This document shows positions 9,485 to 17,691 of a stretch of 64,000 bases of DNA, one piece after another. Both the position numbers and the translations under genes were made by a program. The notes beneath the pieces are model-generated. The model saw nothing but the letters and a program-made list of their open reading frames with translations. It was not told the origin of the DNA and ran no database searches. Location of the stretch: assembly GCF_001687665.2 (NCBI RefSeq), contig NZ_CP016543.2, positions 2,294,001-2,358,000 of the forward strand, read 5' to 3'. This DNA is from Planococcus donghaensis (GTDB lineage: Bacteria > Bacillota > Bacilli > Bacillales_A > Planococcaceae). Position 1 is the stretch's first letter, and every line of letters starts with the position of its first letter.

Positions 9485-10252
9485 TTACTCGGCTAAATGC
9501 TTAACAAACCAATCGGTTGCCTCAAGCATACCAGCTCGACTTACTGCGTGTCCTGCTTCTCGTTCACGACGAAAGACAATTTTTTCTGGTACAGTCTCGT
9601 ATTGTTTTTTAAGTTCTTTAAACAAGCGATATGTTGGCTCAAAAGGGACAGTAACATCTTGTTCGCCATGCCAAAAATAAATTGGACGGTTATTAAATTT
9701 TGATTGATGCTTAACACTATCAAACATCGCTAAAGTCGTAAGCATCTTTTCTCTTTCTTCTTCACTAATTGGCAATTGGAAGCCTCTCGATTCGTATTGC
9801 GACATTTGGGCTTGAGCCAACTCCACATAATTTCCTGCACCCATCATAACTGCAGCTGCTTGAATCCATGGATAAACTGTCATAGCTCCCATTGTAGTAA
9901 TGCCACCCATCGATGTGCCACCTACTCCTACTTCTCCTACTACTAAGTTTTGCTTATGTAACTCTTCGTGTAAAAAGGCCAATTCTTCGATTGAAGTTAG
10001 CACAATTTCCCAAAATCGCAAACTAATTTGAACATCATCTAACCCTTCGCTTCGTTCTCCATGAAGATGAGCATCTGGCAAAATGACTCGGAGTCCCTTT
10101 TCAGCTAATTGATAGGCGTAGTGCAAATTATGCTCTTTTGCACTCATATGCCCATGAAAAAAAACAACCGTTGGCAATGCAGATTGCTCGTCTTGGTCTG
10201 GCGTGATATGAAGCAACGGGATATGCCCCCAAATTTGTCGTTGTACCTTCAA
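9485..10252 (-). CDS. yitV: YitV-like alpha/beta hydrolase (esterase)
   Basis: A cytoplasmic serine hydrolase of 255 residues. The nucleophile elbow GGTSMGG places Ser114. Asp199 in HGEQD and His235 in EAGHAV complete the triad, and FFHGH near residue 31 forms the oxyanion region. The start is TTG with GGAAGTGAG upstream. The natural substrate is unknown; DPDAHLHG-type family members act as small-molecule esterases. It is transcribed toward yitW with a gap of 67 bp and diverges from yitU. Confidence 0.85.
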   Translation of the reverse strand: MKVQRQIWGHIPLLHITPDQDEQSALPTVVFFHGHMSAKEHNLHYAYQLAEKGLRVILPDAHLHGERSEGLDDVQISLRFWEIVLTSIEELAFLHEELHKQNLVVGEVGVGGTSMGGITTMGAMTVYPWIQAAAVMMGAGNYVELAQAQMSQYESRGFQLPISEEEREKMLTTLAMFDSVKHQSKFNNRPIYFWHGEQDVTVPFEPTYRLFKELKKQYETVPEKIVFRREREAGHAVSRAGMLEATDWFVKHLAE

Positions 10253-10351
10253 TTTGACTCACTTCCTTCTCTTCCAATCGTACCAATCTTCCAGTTATCC
10301 AGCAAACCCCAATTCTTCGCCCTTAAATAAACGCCAAAATTGCCAATTTTT

Positions 10352-10381
10352 TTGACGTACCCCTTGCTCTATCGCTACACT
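10352..10381 (+). promoter_or_regulatory. Likely promoter of the yitU operon
   Basis: TTGACG and TACACT are 18 bp apart, about 30 bp before the yitU start. Confidence 0.6.
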
Positions 10382-10412
10382 AGTAAGAGATAGAAAGGAG
10401 ACGGCTATTTAT

Positions 10413-11219
10413 ATGAAGAAACATTTAATCGTTCTAGATTTAGATGGAACCTTATTAACAGATGAAAAGATCATCTCAACTAAAACAAAACTCACTTTAA
10501 ATAAAGCAATGGAAGCAGGACACGAGGTGATGATTGCTACCGGTAGACCATACCGCTCAAGTGAAACTTATTATAATGAATTGGGGTTAACAACGCCAAT
10601 CGTTAATTTTAACGGTGCGTTTGTTCATCACCCTACTGATCAGCACTGGGGCATGCATCATACACCAATCGATTTAGGTGTTGTTCACGAAGTGGTAGAG
10701 TCTATGTACAATTATAACTTCCATAACATTGTTGCCGAGGTGTTGGATGATGTGTATGTCCATCAACATGACGAACAACTTATGGACATCTTCAGATTTG
10801 GAGATCCATCCATTACAACGGGCGATTTGCGTAACTACTTGAAAACTGATCCAACTTCTATTTTAATCCACGCCCCGTATGAACGCGTACAGGAAATTCA
10901 TGACCACTTGTCTTCCGTTCACGCTGAAGTTATTGACCACCGTCGTTGGGGAGCTCCTTGGCATGTGATCGAAATTGTAAAAAGCGGTATGAGTAAGGCT
11001 GTAGGGTTAGATCGCGTTTCAAAATCTCTTGGCATTGACAGAGAAAACATCATCGCTTTTGGCGATGAAGATAATGATTTAGAGATGATTGATTTTGCAG
11101 GCGTTGGTGTCGCTATGGGGAACGCCATTTCGCCTTTAAAAAATATTGCCAATGAAATCACTTTAACTAATAATGAAGATGGCATTGCTGAATTATTAAT
11201 CGACCGGTTGAAGCTGTAA
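10413..11219 (+). CDS. yitU: YitU-like HAD phosphatase (Cof family, class IIB)
   Basis: A 268-residue cytoplasmic phosphatase of the haloacid dehalogenase superfamily. Motif I is DLDGTLLTDE near residue 9 (Asp nucleophile and Asp acid), motif II is the IATGRPYR region, the Lys is near KSGMSKA, and motif IV is GDEDNDLEMI. The large cap domain between residues 85 and 190 marks class IIB. Relatives remove phosphate from sugar phosphates, FMN or the riboflavin precursor. Here the substrate cannot be decided. It heads a run with degV and the CoA-disulfide reductase gene. Confidence 0.9.
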   Translation: MKKHLIVLDLDGTLLTDEKIISTKTKLTLNKAMEAGHEVMIATGRPYRSSETYYNELGLTTPIVNFNGAFVHHPTDQHWGMHHTPIDLGVVHEVVESMYNYNFHNIVAEVLDDVYVHQHDEQLMDIFRFGDPSITTGDLRNYLKTDPTSILIHAPYERVQEIHDHLSSVHAEVIDHRRWGAPWHVIEIVKSGMSKAVGLDRVSKSLGIDRENIIAFGDEDNDLEMIDFAGVGVAMGNAISPLKNIANEITLTNNEDGIAELLIDRLKL

Positions 11220-11240
11220 CTATTAAAAGGAGGTTTGGTT

Positions 11241-12092
11241 ATGAGGTTATTTGCTGATAGCGCATCTGATTTACCAAAAGAATTTTTTGAAAACGAAGAC
11301 GTAGTTTTATTTCCATTGCGCGTACATATCGGAGAACAAGATTATGAAGATATTCGCGGGATTCAATCTATTAAAGTATTTGATGCAATTCGTGCTGGCA
11401 ATCATCCTAAAACGTCGCAAGTGTCACCTGAAGAAATGCTTAAGGCCTTTGAACAACTAGCCATCGCAAATGAGGAAGGTTTTTATATTGCGTTCTCATC
11501 TGAGTTGTCAGGTACTTATAGCACAGCGGTAATGGTAGCAGACCAAGTACGTGAAGATTACCCAGATTTAAAACTGACAATACTCGATTCTAAAGCGGCT
11601 TCACTTGGATACGGTTTGTTAGTAAAAGAAGCTGTAAAACTGCGCACTGCCGGTCATTCTCTTGAAACGATTCTAGAGAAAGTTCGTTTTATGGCTGACC
11701 ATTTAGAAAGTCTCTTTACCGTGGAAGATTTGGACTATATGGCTAAAGGCGGTCGAATTTCCAAAGGCAGCGCATTTGTTGGTGGATTATTAAACATCAA
11801 ACCATTGCTTCATGTAGAAGAAGGAAGACTAGTGCCTATTGAGAAATTGCGTGGACGTAAAAAAGTTGTTAAACGCATGATTGAATTGATGCAAGAACGT
11901 GGTAGCCAATTAGATCAACAAACCATTGCCATTAGTCATGGCGATGACGAGGAATTTGCTACCATCTTGAAACAGGAAATCAAGCAACACTTTAACCCTA
12001 AAGATATTGAAGTTCATATGATTGGTTCTGTTATTGCTGCACATACTGGACCGGGCACATTGGCTTTATTTTTCCTTAATAAGATCGAATAG
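11241..12092 (+). CDS. DegV family fatty-acid-binding protein
   Basis: DegV proteins bind fatty acids, and FakB members present them to the kinase FakA. The 283-residue protein begins MRLFADSASDLP, has SGTYSTA near residue 90 and the family GGRISKGSAFVGGLLNIKP motif, with HTGPGTLAL near the end. Start ATG 11241 has AAAAGGAGG seven bases upstream; the TTG two codons earlier overlaps that site. It follows yitU by 21 bp. A second DegV-family gene is present at 41205-42038. Confidence 0.92.
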   Translation: MRLFADSASDLPKEFFENEDVVLFPLRVHIGEQDYEDIRGIQSIKVFDAIRAGNHPKTSQVSPEEMLKAFEQLAIANEEGFYIAFSSELSGTYSTAVMVADQVREDYPDLKLTILDSKAASLGYGLLVKEAVKLRTAGHSLETILEKVRFMADHLESLFTVEDLDYMAKGGRISKGSAFVGGLLNIKPLLHVEEGRLVPIEKLRGRKKVVKRMIELMQERGSQLDQQTIAISHGDDEEFATILKQEIKQHFNPKDIEVHMIGSVIAAHTGPGTLALFFLNKIE

Positions 12093-12106
12093 GAGCTGAT
12101 TAGACG

Positions 12107-13444
12107 GTGAAAAAAATAGTCATTATAGGTGCTGTCGGCGGAGGCGCAACAGCTGCGGGTCAACTTCGATTTTACAATCCGGATGTCCAAGTAGTTGTTT
12201 TTGACCGAGATTCAACGATGTCCTATGCAGCATGCGGAACGCCCTATGTCATTGGGGATGTAATCGAAGACGAACAGTCAATTGTTTTAACAAATCCAGA
12301 GAAGTTTAAGAAAAAACGCGATATCGATGTTAAGTTAAGACACGAAGTGAAAGAAATCGATAGAGATGCTAAAAAAGTTATTGTGCACAATTTGGAAACC
12401 GGAGAACAATTCGAAGAATCATATGATGCTTTAATATTAGCGCCTGGTGGTTCTGCTATAATGCCTAAAATCGAGGGAATCCATTCTTCTAAAGTATTTA
12501 CTTTACGTAATTTTGAAGACATGCAACGGATTGACCGTTTTATCAAAAACGAAAAACCAAAAAGTTGCGTTGTATCAGGTGGTGGATTTATCGGGCTTGA
12601 AATGGCAGAAAACCTAAAAAACCTCGGATTGGACGTATCGCTCGTTCATCGATCACCTGCTATTATGTCTATTTTAGACACTGATATTTCGCTAATGATT
12701 GAAAAAGAATTGGCTCTACAAGACGTAAAACTACTTACTGGTACAGAGATGATAAAAACCGAAGGCAAAACAATTACATTATCGAATGGCATTGAGTTGC
12801 AGGCTGACTTTATTATTATGAGTGTCGGGTTGAGACCTAACACTGAACTGGCTGTAAAAGCTGGGTTAAAAATTGGGGAGACCGGTGGAATTCAAACCAA
12901 TGAATTTATGCAAACAGATGACCCTTCGATTTATGCGATTGGCGATGCTTCTGAAAACTTTGATATGGTGACGGGAGATCCAAAAAGAGTACCACTCGCT
13001 TCTCCTGCCCATCGACAAGCATTTATTGCGGCACGCCACATCTTAGGAGATAAAATAGCGAAAAAAGGATTACTTGGAACTTCTGTCTTAAAGATTTTTT
13101 CATTAACTGCTGCTATGACGGGATTAAATGAAAAAACGATCAAAGACAAAAAGTTAGAATCGGCTACAATTACGCATCATGGCATTTCAAATGCTGGCTA
13201 TTATCCCGACCATTCTAAAATCACGTTAAAAGTACATTATAATCCACATACGAGAAAAATTTTAGGTGCTCAATGTATCGGTGGAAAAGGCGTCGATAAA
13301 CGTATCGATGTTATCGTCACAGCTATATACGGGGGCTTAACGATTGATGATTTGCAGGCGTTAGAGCTTTGCTATGCGCCTCCTTATTCATCACCAAAAG
13401 ATCCAATTAATATGGTTGGCTATAAAGCCATTAACGATCAATAA
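12107..13444 (+). CDS. cdr: CoA-disulfide reductase / pyridine nucleotide-disulfide oxidoreductase
   Basis: FAD-dependent enzyme that reduces CoA disulfide with NAD(P)H and so keeps the thiol pool reduced. It has 445 residues. The N-terminal FAD motif is GAVGGGATAAG, and the single redox Cys43 lies in the SYAACGTPYVIGD motif typical of CoADR and NADH peroxidase/oxidase relatives. The NAD motif is SGGGFIGLE, and the second FAD motif is IYAIGDA. There is no C-terminal rhodanese domain. The start is GTG with AGGAGCTG upstream, 14 bp after degV. An NADH oxidase role is the main alternative. Confidence 0.85.
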   Translation: MKKIVIIGAVGGGATAAGQLRFYNPDVQVVVFDRDSTMSYAACGTPYVIGDVIEDEQSIVLTNPEKFKKKRDIDVKLRHEVKEIDRDAKKVIVHNLETGEQFEESYDALILAPGGSAIMPKIEGIHSSKVFTLRNFEDMQRIDRFIKNEKPKSCVVSGGGFIGLEMAENLKNLGLDVSLVHRSPAIMSILDTDISLMIEKELALQDVKLLTGTEMIKTEGKTITLSNGIELQADFIIMSVGLRPNTELAVKAGLKIGETGGIQTNEFMQTDDPSIYAIGDASENFDMVTGDPKRVPLASPAHRQAFIAARHILGDKIAKKGLLGTSVLKIFSLTAAMTGLNEKTIKDKKLESATITHHGISNAGYYPDHSKITLKVHYNPHTRKILGAQCIGGKGVDKRIDVIVTAIYGGLTIDDLQALELCYAPPYSSPKDPINMVGYKAINDQ

Positions 13445-13485
13445 AAAACAGGAAGAAAAAGCAGTTTGCTTTTTCTTCCTGTTTT
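13445..13485. terminator. Bidirectional terminator
   Basis: A perfect 19-bp stem (AAAACAGGAAGAAAAAGCA and its complement) with a 3-base loop serves the convergent cdr and GH13-like genes. Its right arm reaches the stop codon of the latter. Confidence 0.9.
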
Positions 13486-14944
13486 ATGTTTGGTCAGTTG
13501 TTTTTTGTTTTGCGGCATCTGCTTTACGTTGTTTGCCTTTTCTCCACACAACCCAGAGGAAAAGCATAAACACGACATACATAATAGCTAATGTTGCGAT
13601 ATAAGCTGCGTTAAGTTTTGTTTCTTCTGTGACATGAAAAACCTCCGCAATTTCACGGTCTTGCGTCACACGATACTCTCCGTCATCTTCTTGTCGAACA
13701 ATATCACTTTCAAACAAGCCTCGCAATTGCTGATTTTGGCCAACCACATCAGCTGACAAGTTAATGGTTTTAGTCGCTGAAGAATTGTTAATAGCGATAA
13801 CCCATGCTTCTTCATCATTTGAACGTTTGTAAACGAGCCAGCCGTCTTCATCATGCAAAACTTCTATTTTTCCCGTTCGTAAAGCTTCTGATGAATTACG
13901 CAAAGAGGTTAAATTCGTAATATGGTCAACCAATTCTTTGTCTACAGCCATATTTAAAATTTGATGCGATTCAGAAGGCGTTACGCCATTCATTGCTGAT
14001 TCTGATCCGTATTGAATTACTGGAATTCCTGGCATTGTTAGTAATTGCGTTAACAACAATTTCCAACGTGTGGGCGGAAACCCCTTTTCATTTACAATGT
14101 CTGACGTAAAACGAGAACCTAACAATGAATCTACTTGGATCAGCTGATTTTCACTTTGCTTCATAATCGTCTTAATCCCAGTCAAATCTTGGTCGAAACT
14201 TTTATACGCCGAACGCAATGTTTCTTCGATACCAGGAATAACAACAGCATCAAATCCAGCTGTTTCTTCCATCTCCCGATCACTTAAAATATAACTCGGA
14301 TGAATGTCTTTCATCGCTTTCGAAAAATCACGTACAAATTGCGGGTTTACTTTATCTGCATCTTGCAGTCGGAAACCATCCACTTCATATGTTTCATTGA
14401 ATTCTGTGAATATGGTGATTAATGCTTGTTGAACTTCTGAATTTGAAGTGTCTAACGCTAAACTGCCATCCTCATTTTCTGTAAACCATTGAGGGTTTTC
14501 ATCTGCCCACACATGATTGGTACTTACTTGTTGAGTTGGAATATCTACAATCACTTTCATATCCTGATCATGAATTTCTTCTACCAATGTTTGAAATTCT
14601 TCTTTTGTGCCAAAGTGACGCTCAAACTCTGTATAGTCCAACACTTTCTTTCCATCGTACGTTTCCGTTGAAAATACTGAGCCTATTGAAAGAGCCGTAA
14701 AGCCCATGTCTTTTACAAACAAAAGTTCACTAGCCATCCCATCAAAATCGCCCCCGTTAAAAGCTGTAGGGTCTAATGCATTTACTTCATAATCATTATC
14801 GATTTTTTTGTTAAAATAACGGTCGACTAATACATCATAAATAAGTTCATCTTTTAATTCATACTCTTTTTCCGCGTATGCTGGTTGAACAATTGCCAAC
14901 AGCAACACTGTTGTGATTACGCTTGAAATCCATTTTGCTTTCAA
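13484..14944 (-). CDS. Membrane-anchored GH13 alpha-amylase-like protein with degenerate catalytic motifs
   Basis: A 486-residue exported protein with a signal peptide (MKAKWISSVITT..., cleavage after AYA), a GH13-type barrel (DVLVDRYFN, GGDFDGM), a C-terminal beta domain, and a final membrane helix near residues 447-467 followed by a Lys/Arg-rich tail. It should sit on the outside of the membrane. The usual catalytic regions are altered. Region I reads IVDIPTQQ, region II GFRLQDADK (Gln where the Asp nucleophile is expected), region III YILSDRE, and region IV VDSLLGSRF instead of xDNHDxxRF. It may bind glucans rather than cut them. The start TTG 14944 has AAGGAGG upstream; the longer frame to 14962 begins inside that site. 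Confidence 0.8.
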   Translation of the reverse strand: MKAKWISSVITTVLLLAIVQPAYAEKEYELKDELIYDVLVDRYFNKKIDNDYEVNALDPTAFNGGDFDGMASELLFVKDMGFTALSIGSVFSTETYDGKKVLDYTEFERHFGTKEEFQTLVEEIHDQDMKVIVDIPTQQVSTNHVWADENPQWFTENEDGSLALDTSNSEVQQALITIFTEFNETYEVDGFRLQDADKVNPQFVRDFSKAMKDIHPSYILSDREMEETAGFDAVVIPGIEETLRSAYKSFDQDLTGIKTIMKQSENQLIQVDSLLGSRFTSDIVNEKGFPPTRWKLLLTQLLTMPGIPVIQYGSESAMNGVTPSESHQILNMAVDKELVDHITNLTSLRNSSEALRTGKIEVLHDEDGWLVYKRSNDEEAWVIAINNSSATKTINLSADVVGQNQQLRGLFESDIVRQEDDGEYRVTQDREIAEVFHVTEETKLNAAYIATLAIMYVVFMLFLWVVWRKGKQRKADAAKQKTTDQT

Positions 14945-15081
14945 TCTGATATCCTCCTTCAATGAGGTCGCCCTTGCGTTCTACCCGGTTCATTTTATCA
15001 AACTCCTGCTTTTACTGCCATGTAAAGTTAAGGTTTTCCCAGCAACTTGCTTGAGTTTCGTCTAAACTGTGAAAATTGACA

Positions 15082-15110
15082 AAGAAAAAGACAGGTGCGC
15101 GTTGCACCTG
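15082..15110 (-). terminator. Terminator after yisL
   Basis: Stem CAGGTGC/GCACCTG with a 5-base loop, followed on the minus strand by TCTTTTTCTTT. Confidence 0.75.
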
Positions 15111-15119
15111 CCTGCTTGC

Positions 15120-15491
15120 TTAAAAGAAATCCATCCCCACCGGTAACATGAATCCGATAAACATTGTTGCAAATAAGAAAACTGCAAACAATGCCCAGAA
15201 CATCGTAACCGATTTTTGTTTTTTCGAACGAACTAAGACCATCTCCATCATTCCAATAGTCAATACGCCTAATAAGAACTTAATGCCATAAAGCATAGGG
15301 TCAGCAGAAGACCATTCGATAAATAATGTTAAGCCCGTAATGATGATTAAGACATAGAACAATCTTAATACCATATGCACAATCTTCCGTCCTTTGCTAT
15401 CGCGTTGCATAAATGCTGCAACTAAGAACAAAATGACAGAAACAACCCATGTCGTAATGTGTAAATGTGTAGTGTCTGTTAAAATACTCAA
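15120..15491 (-). CDS. yisL: YisL family membrane protein (DUF1516)
   Basis: A 123-residue protein with four predicted membrane helices (about 13-27, 40-62, 67-86 and 96-118). Length, the opening HLHITTWVVSVILF and the location next to yisK match YisL of Bacillus. The function is unknown. The start is TTG with AGAGGTGAGATC before it. It is downstream of yisK by 68 bp and may share its transcript. Confidence 0.8.
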   Translation of the reverse strand: MSILTDTTHLHITTWVVSVILFLVAAFMQRDSKGRKIVHMVLRLFYVLIIITGLTLFIEWSSADPMLYGIKFLLGVLTIGMMEMVLVRSKKQKSVTMFWALFAVFLFATMFIGFMLPVGMDFF

Positions 15492-15559
15492 GATCTCACC
15501 TCTTCTAATAATGTCCTCTCTAGTTTAGCACAACTGGGACAGTTAAAAGGGCTATAACC

Positions 15560-16459
15560 CTATGACAAATGTGTGACGAGCGTGCCGATTGACTCAATCG
15601 ATACTTTTACTGTATCGCCTGCTTTTAAAAACTTCGGCGGAGTGAAACCTTTGCCGACTCCAGCAGGTGTACCCGTAAGCAAAATATCGCCTGGTTCTAA
15701 TGCTACATATTTTGATACTTCTGCAATCAGTTCATCGACGCGACGAATCATGTTTTCGGTATTGCCATTTTGACGGATTTCATCATTTACTTTTGTGACT
15801 ATAGACAAATTTTGTGATTGTGGAATTTCGTCTTTTGTGACAATGTATGGACCTACTGGGCATGAACCAGCCAAGCTTTTTCCAAGGAAATATTGCTGAT
15901 GCTTTGCCTGTAAATCGCGCGCCGTCAAATCATTGGCAATCGTATAACCAAACACATAATCATAAGCCATTTGTTTTGGTATTTTATGACCCGCTTTTCC
16001 GATGACAACAGCCAATTCACCTTCGTAGTCATACGAGTCGGTCACATCGCTATGAACAGAAACCGTTTCACCATCTGCGGAGATGCTAGTAGAAGCTTTT
16101 GTGAAAACCACTAAATCGGTAGGTGCTTCGCCGCCCATTTCTTTCGCATGATCTGCGTAATTTTTGCCAATTGCAATAATATTTTTTGGTGTTTTTGAAA
16201 TTGGAGCTAACCATTCAATTTCTGCAAATGAGTGTTTGAATTCTTCAGAGCGGTCAGATTGGACAGCGGCTTCCGTCAATTTACGAATTTGTTCGACAAA
16301 CTCCATTCCTTGTGGAATTCCTTCTATTAATTGTGTAGGGAACGCTGGCAAGACCTCTAATTGCTGTTGAATCGCAACTAAATCCCAAACAGCTTCTTCC
16401 TTTTTAACTTTTGGTCCGAATCCTTCTTTTCCTTCGTAGCGAAATGATAACAGCTTCAT
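15560..16459 (-). CDS. yisK: YisK-like fumarylacetoacetate hydrolase family protein
   Basis: A 299-residue cytoplasmic enzyme of the FAH superfamily. Family members hydrolyse or decarboxylate beta-diketo or oxalo-acids with a bound divalent metal. The metal site residues are visible in DYEGELAVVIGK, and the core motifs IAIGKNYADHAKE, GYTIANDLTARDLQ and GDILLTGTPAGVG are intact. The N-terminal extra domain (residues 1-85) is as in B. subtilis YisK, which has been tied to oxaloacetate decarboxylation and to cell shape. Start ATG has AAAGGAGTG upstream. Confidence 0.9.
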   Translation of the reverse strand: MKLLSFRYEGKEGFGPKVKKEEAVWDLVAIQQQLEVLPAFPTQLIEGIPQGMEFVEQIRKLTEAAVQSDRSEEFKHSFAEIEWLAPISKTPKNIIAIGKNYADHAKEMGGEAPTDLVVFTKASTSISADGETVSVHSDVTDSYDYEGELAVVIGKAGHKIPKQMAYDYVFGYTIANDLTARDLQAKHQQYFLGKSLAGSCPVGPYIVTKDEIPQSQNLSIVTKVNDEIRQNGNTENMIRRVDELIAEVSKYVALEPGDILLTGTPAGVGKGFTPPKFLKAGDTVKVSIESIGTLVTHLS

Positions 16460-16502
16460 TCGTCAAACACTCCTTTTCTGTGATTGAATTCATTATACAC
16501 AT

Positions 16503-17681
16503 TCAGGGTTTTGAATTGTTAGTTTTTTCGAAATTATTTCCGTAAGTCCACTTTCTCCAGAGAATTTCGAGTGGGCCACGCGAAAATTTTTCAAACCAAA
16601 GTTCTGCAAATATTATCTGCACGACAAAAATACCAAAAGCAATCAAAGACCCTGTTAACAAATCAACTTTTCCATATAAACCTAATCCATACGAATAAAA
16701 AATAAAGGTAGCTAAAATCGATTGGGTTATATAAGTCGTTAATGACATGCGACCTACTTTAGCAATTGGTGAAAACAATTTTTGCAACCGTTGATTTTGA
16801 ACCGTTAATGCTATTACCGCTGCATAACCGATTGCTACAAGTGGCCCCCCGAATATATCTTGTAAATAAACAAAAGCGTAGTTTGTGCCAAATACATAAG
16901 GTGTACTTTTTAATACTAGACCAATTAACAACGGAATAATCGCTAACACGATCCAAAGAGTTTGTTTTTCCTTTGTGCGTTCGATTAGGCGCCATTTTGC
17001 TGCTGCTGCTCCAAACATAAGAAAAGGCAGAATGGTAAAAATCAAGAACACATAGCGAACTAAATTGTTGCTATAAGACCAATCAGCCAATCGCTGACTG
17101 AAAATCTCTGCAAAGTTTCCCGTTTGATAGGATTGAATCGAACTTTCAATTTCCATATACCCTACATAAGTATTCGGATCTGCCGTTGCTGCGATAAACA
17201 AAATCGCTTGCATTAACAAGTGAGGCACCATATAAATGACTGCGCCAAAACTCATAAGCCAACTAGAAGGCAATCGTATCAAACCGATTAATAAAAAGCC
17301 CATTACTGCATAAGTGATTAAAATATCACCATACCAAATAAGAAAAGCGTGAATTACGCCAAATAACAAGAGTACCGTCAGTCGCTTGAATGCAAGTGGC
17401 ATAAAAGGTCGTCCTATAGCTTCTGCCCGCATATACTGCATAGCTAAACCGTAGCCAAACAACATCGCAAACAAAGGATAGAAACTAGCCTGGATGAAAA
17501 TATCAATCACCAAATAGATCTCTTCATTAACACTCCCGTTAAACCATTTGTAAGGGTCGATATAGGATAGAGGTGAATGGAAAGCCAGCATATTAATAAG
17601 TAAGATACCTAAAAGCGAAAATCCTCTCATCAAGTCAATCGCTTTTATTCGTTCATTGGTGGAAACCGGCTGTAAGTTCAA
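16503..17681 (-). CDS. DUF418 (YeiB-like) membrane protein
   Basis: A 392-residue polytopic membrane protein with roughly ten helices. The N-terminal RIKAIDLMRGFSLLGILLIN and the C-terminal DUF418 segment (GRMSLTTYITQS, FAELWFEKFSRGPLEILWR) identify the family, which resembles acyltransferase-3 type proteins but has no firm function. The start is TTG. Its AGGAGG overlaps the addA stop codon, so it is probably translated with addB-addA. Confidence 0.85.
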   Translation of the reverse strand: MNLQPVSTNERIKAIDLMRGFSLLGILLINMLAFHSPLSYIDPYKWFNGSVNEEIYLVIDIFIQASFYPLFAMLFGYGLAMQYMRAEAIGRPFMPLAFKRLTVLLLFGVIHAFLIWYGDILITYAVMGFLLIGLIRLPSSWLMSFGAVIYMVPHLLMQAILFIAATADPNTYVGYMEIESSIQSYQTGNFAEIFSQRLADWSYSNNLVRYVFLIFTILPFLMFGAAAAKWRLIERTKEKQTLWIVLAIIPLLIGLVLKSTPYVFGTNYAFVYLQDIFGGPLVAIGYAAVIALTVQNQRLQKLFSPIAKVGRMSLTTYITQSILATFIFYSYGLGLYGKVDLLTGSLIAFGIFVVQIIFAELWFEKFSRGPLEILWRKWTYGNNFEKTNNSKP

Positions 17682-17691
17682 AATAATCCTC

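Noticed and set aside
13666..13854. Overlapping small frames inside the GH13-like gene and elsewhere
   Set aside because: They are shadows of well-supported genes and lack ribosome binding sites and homologous features.
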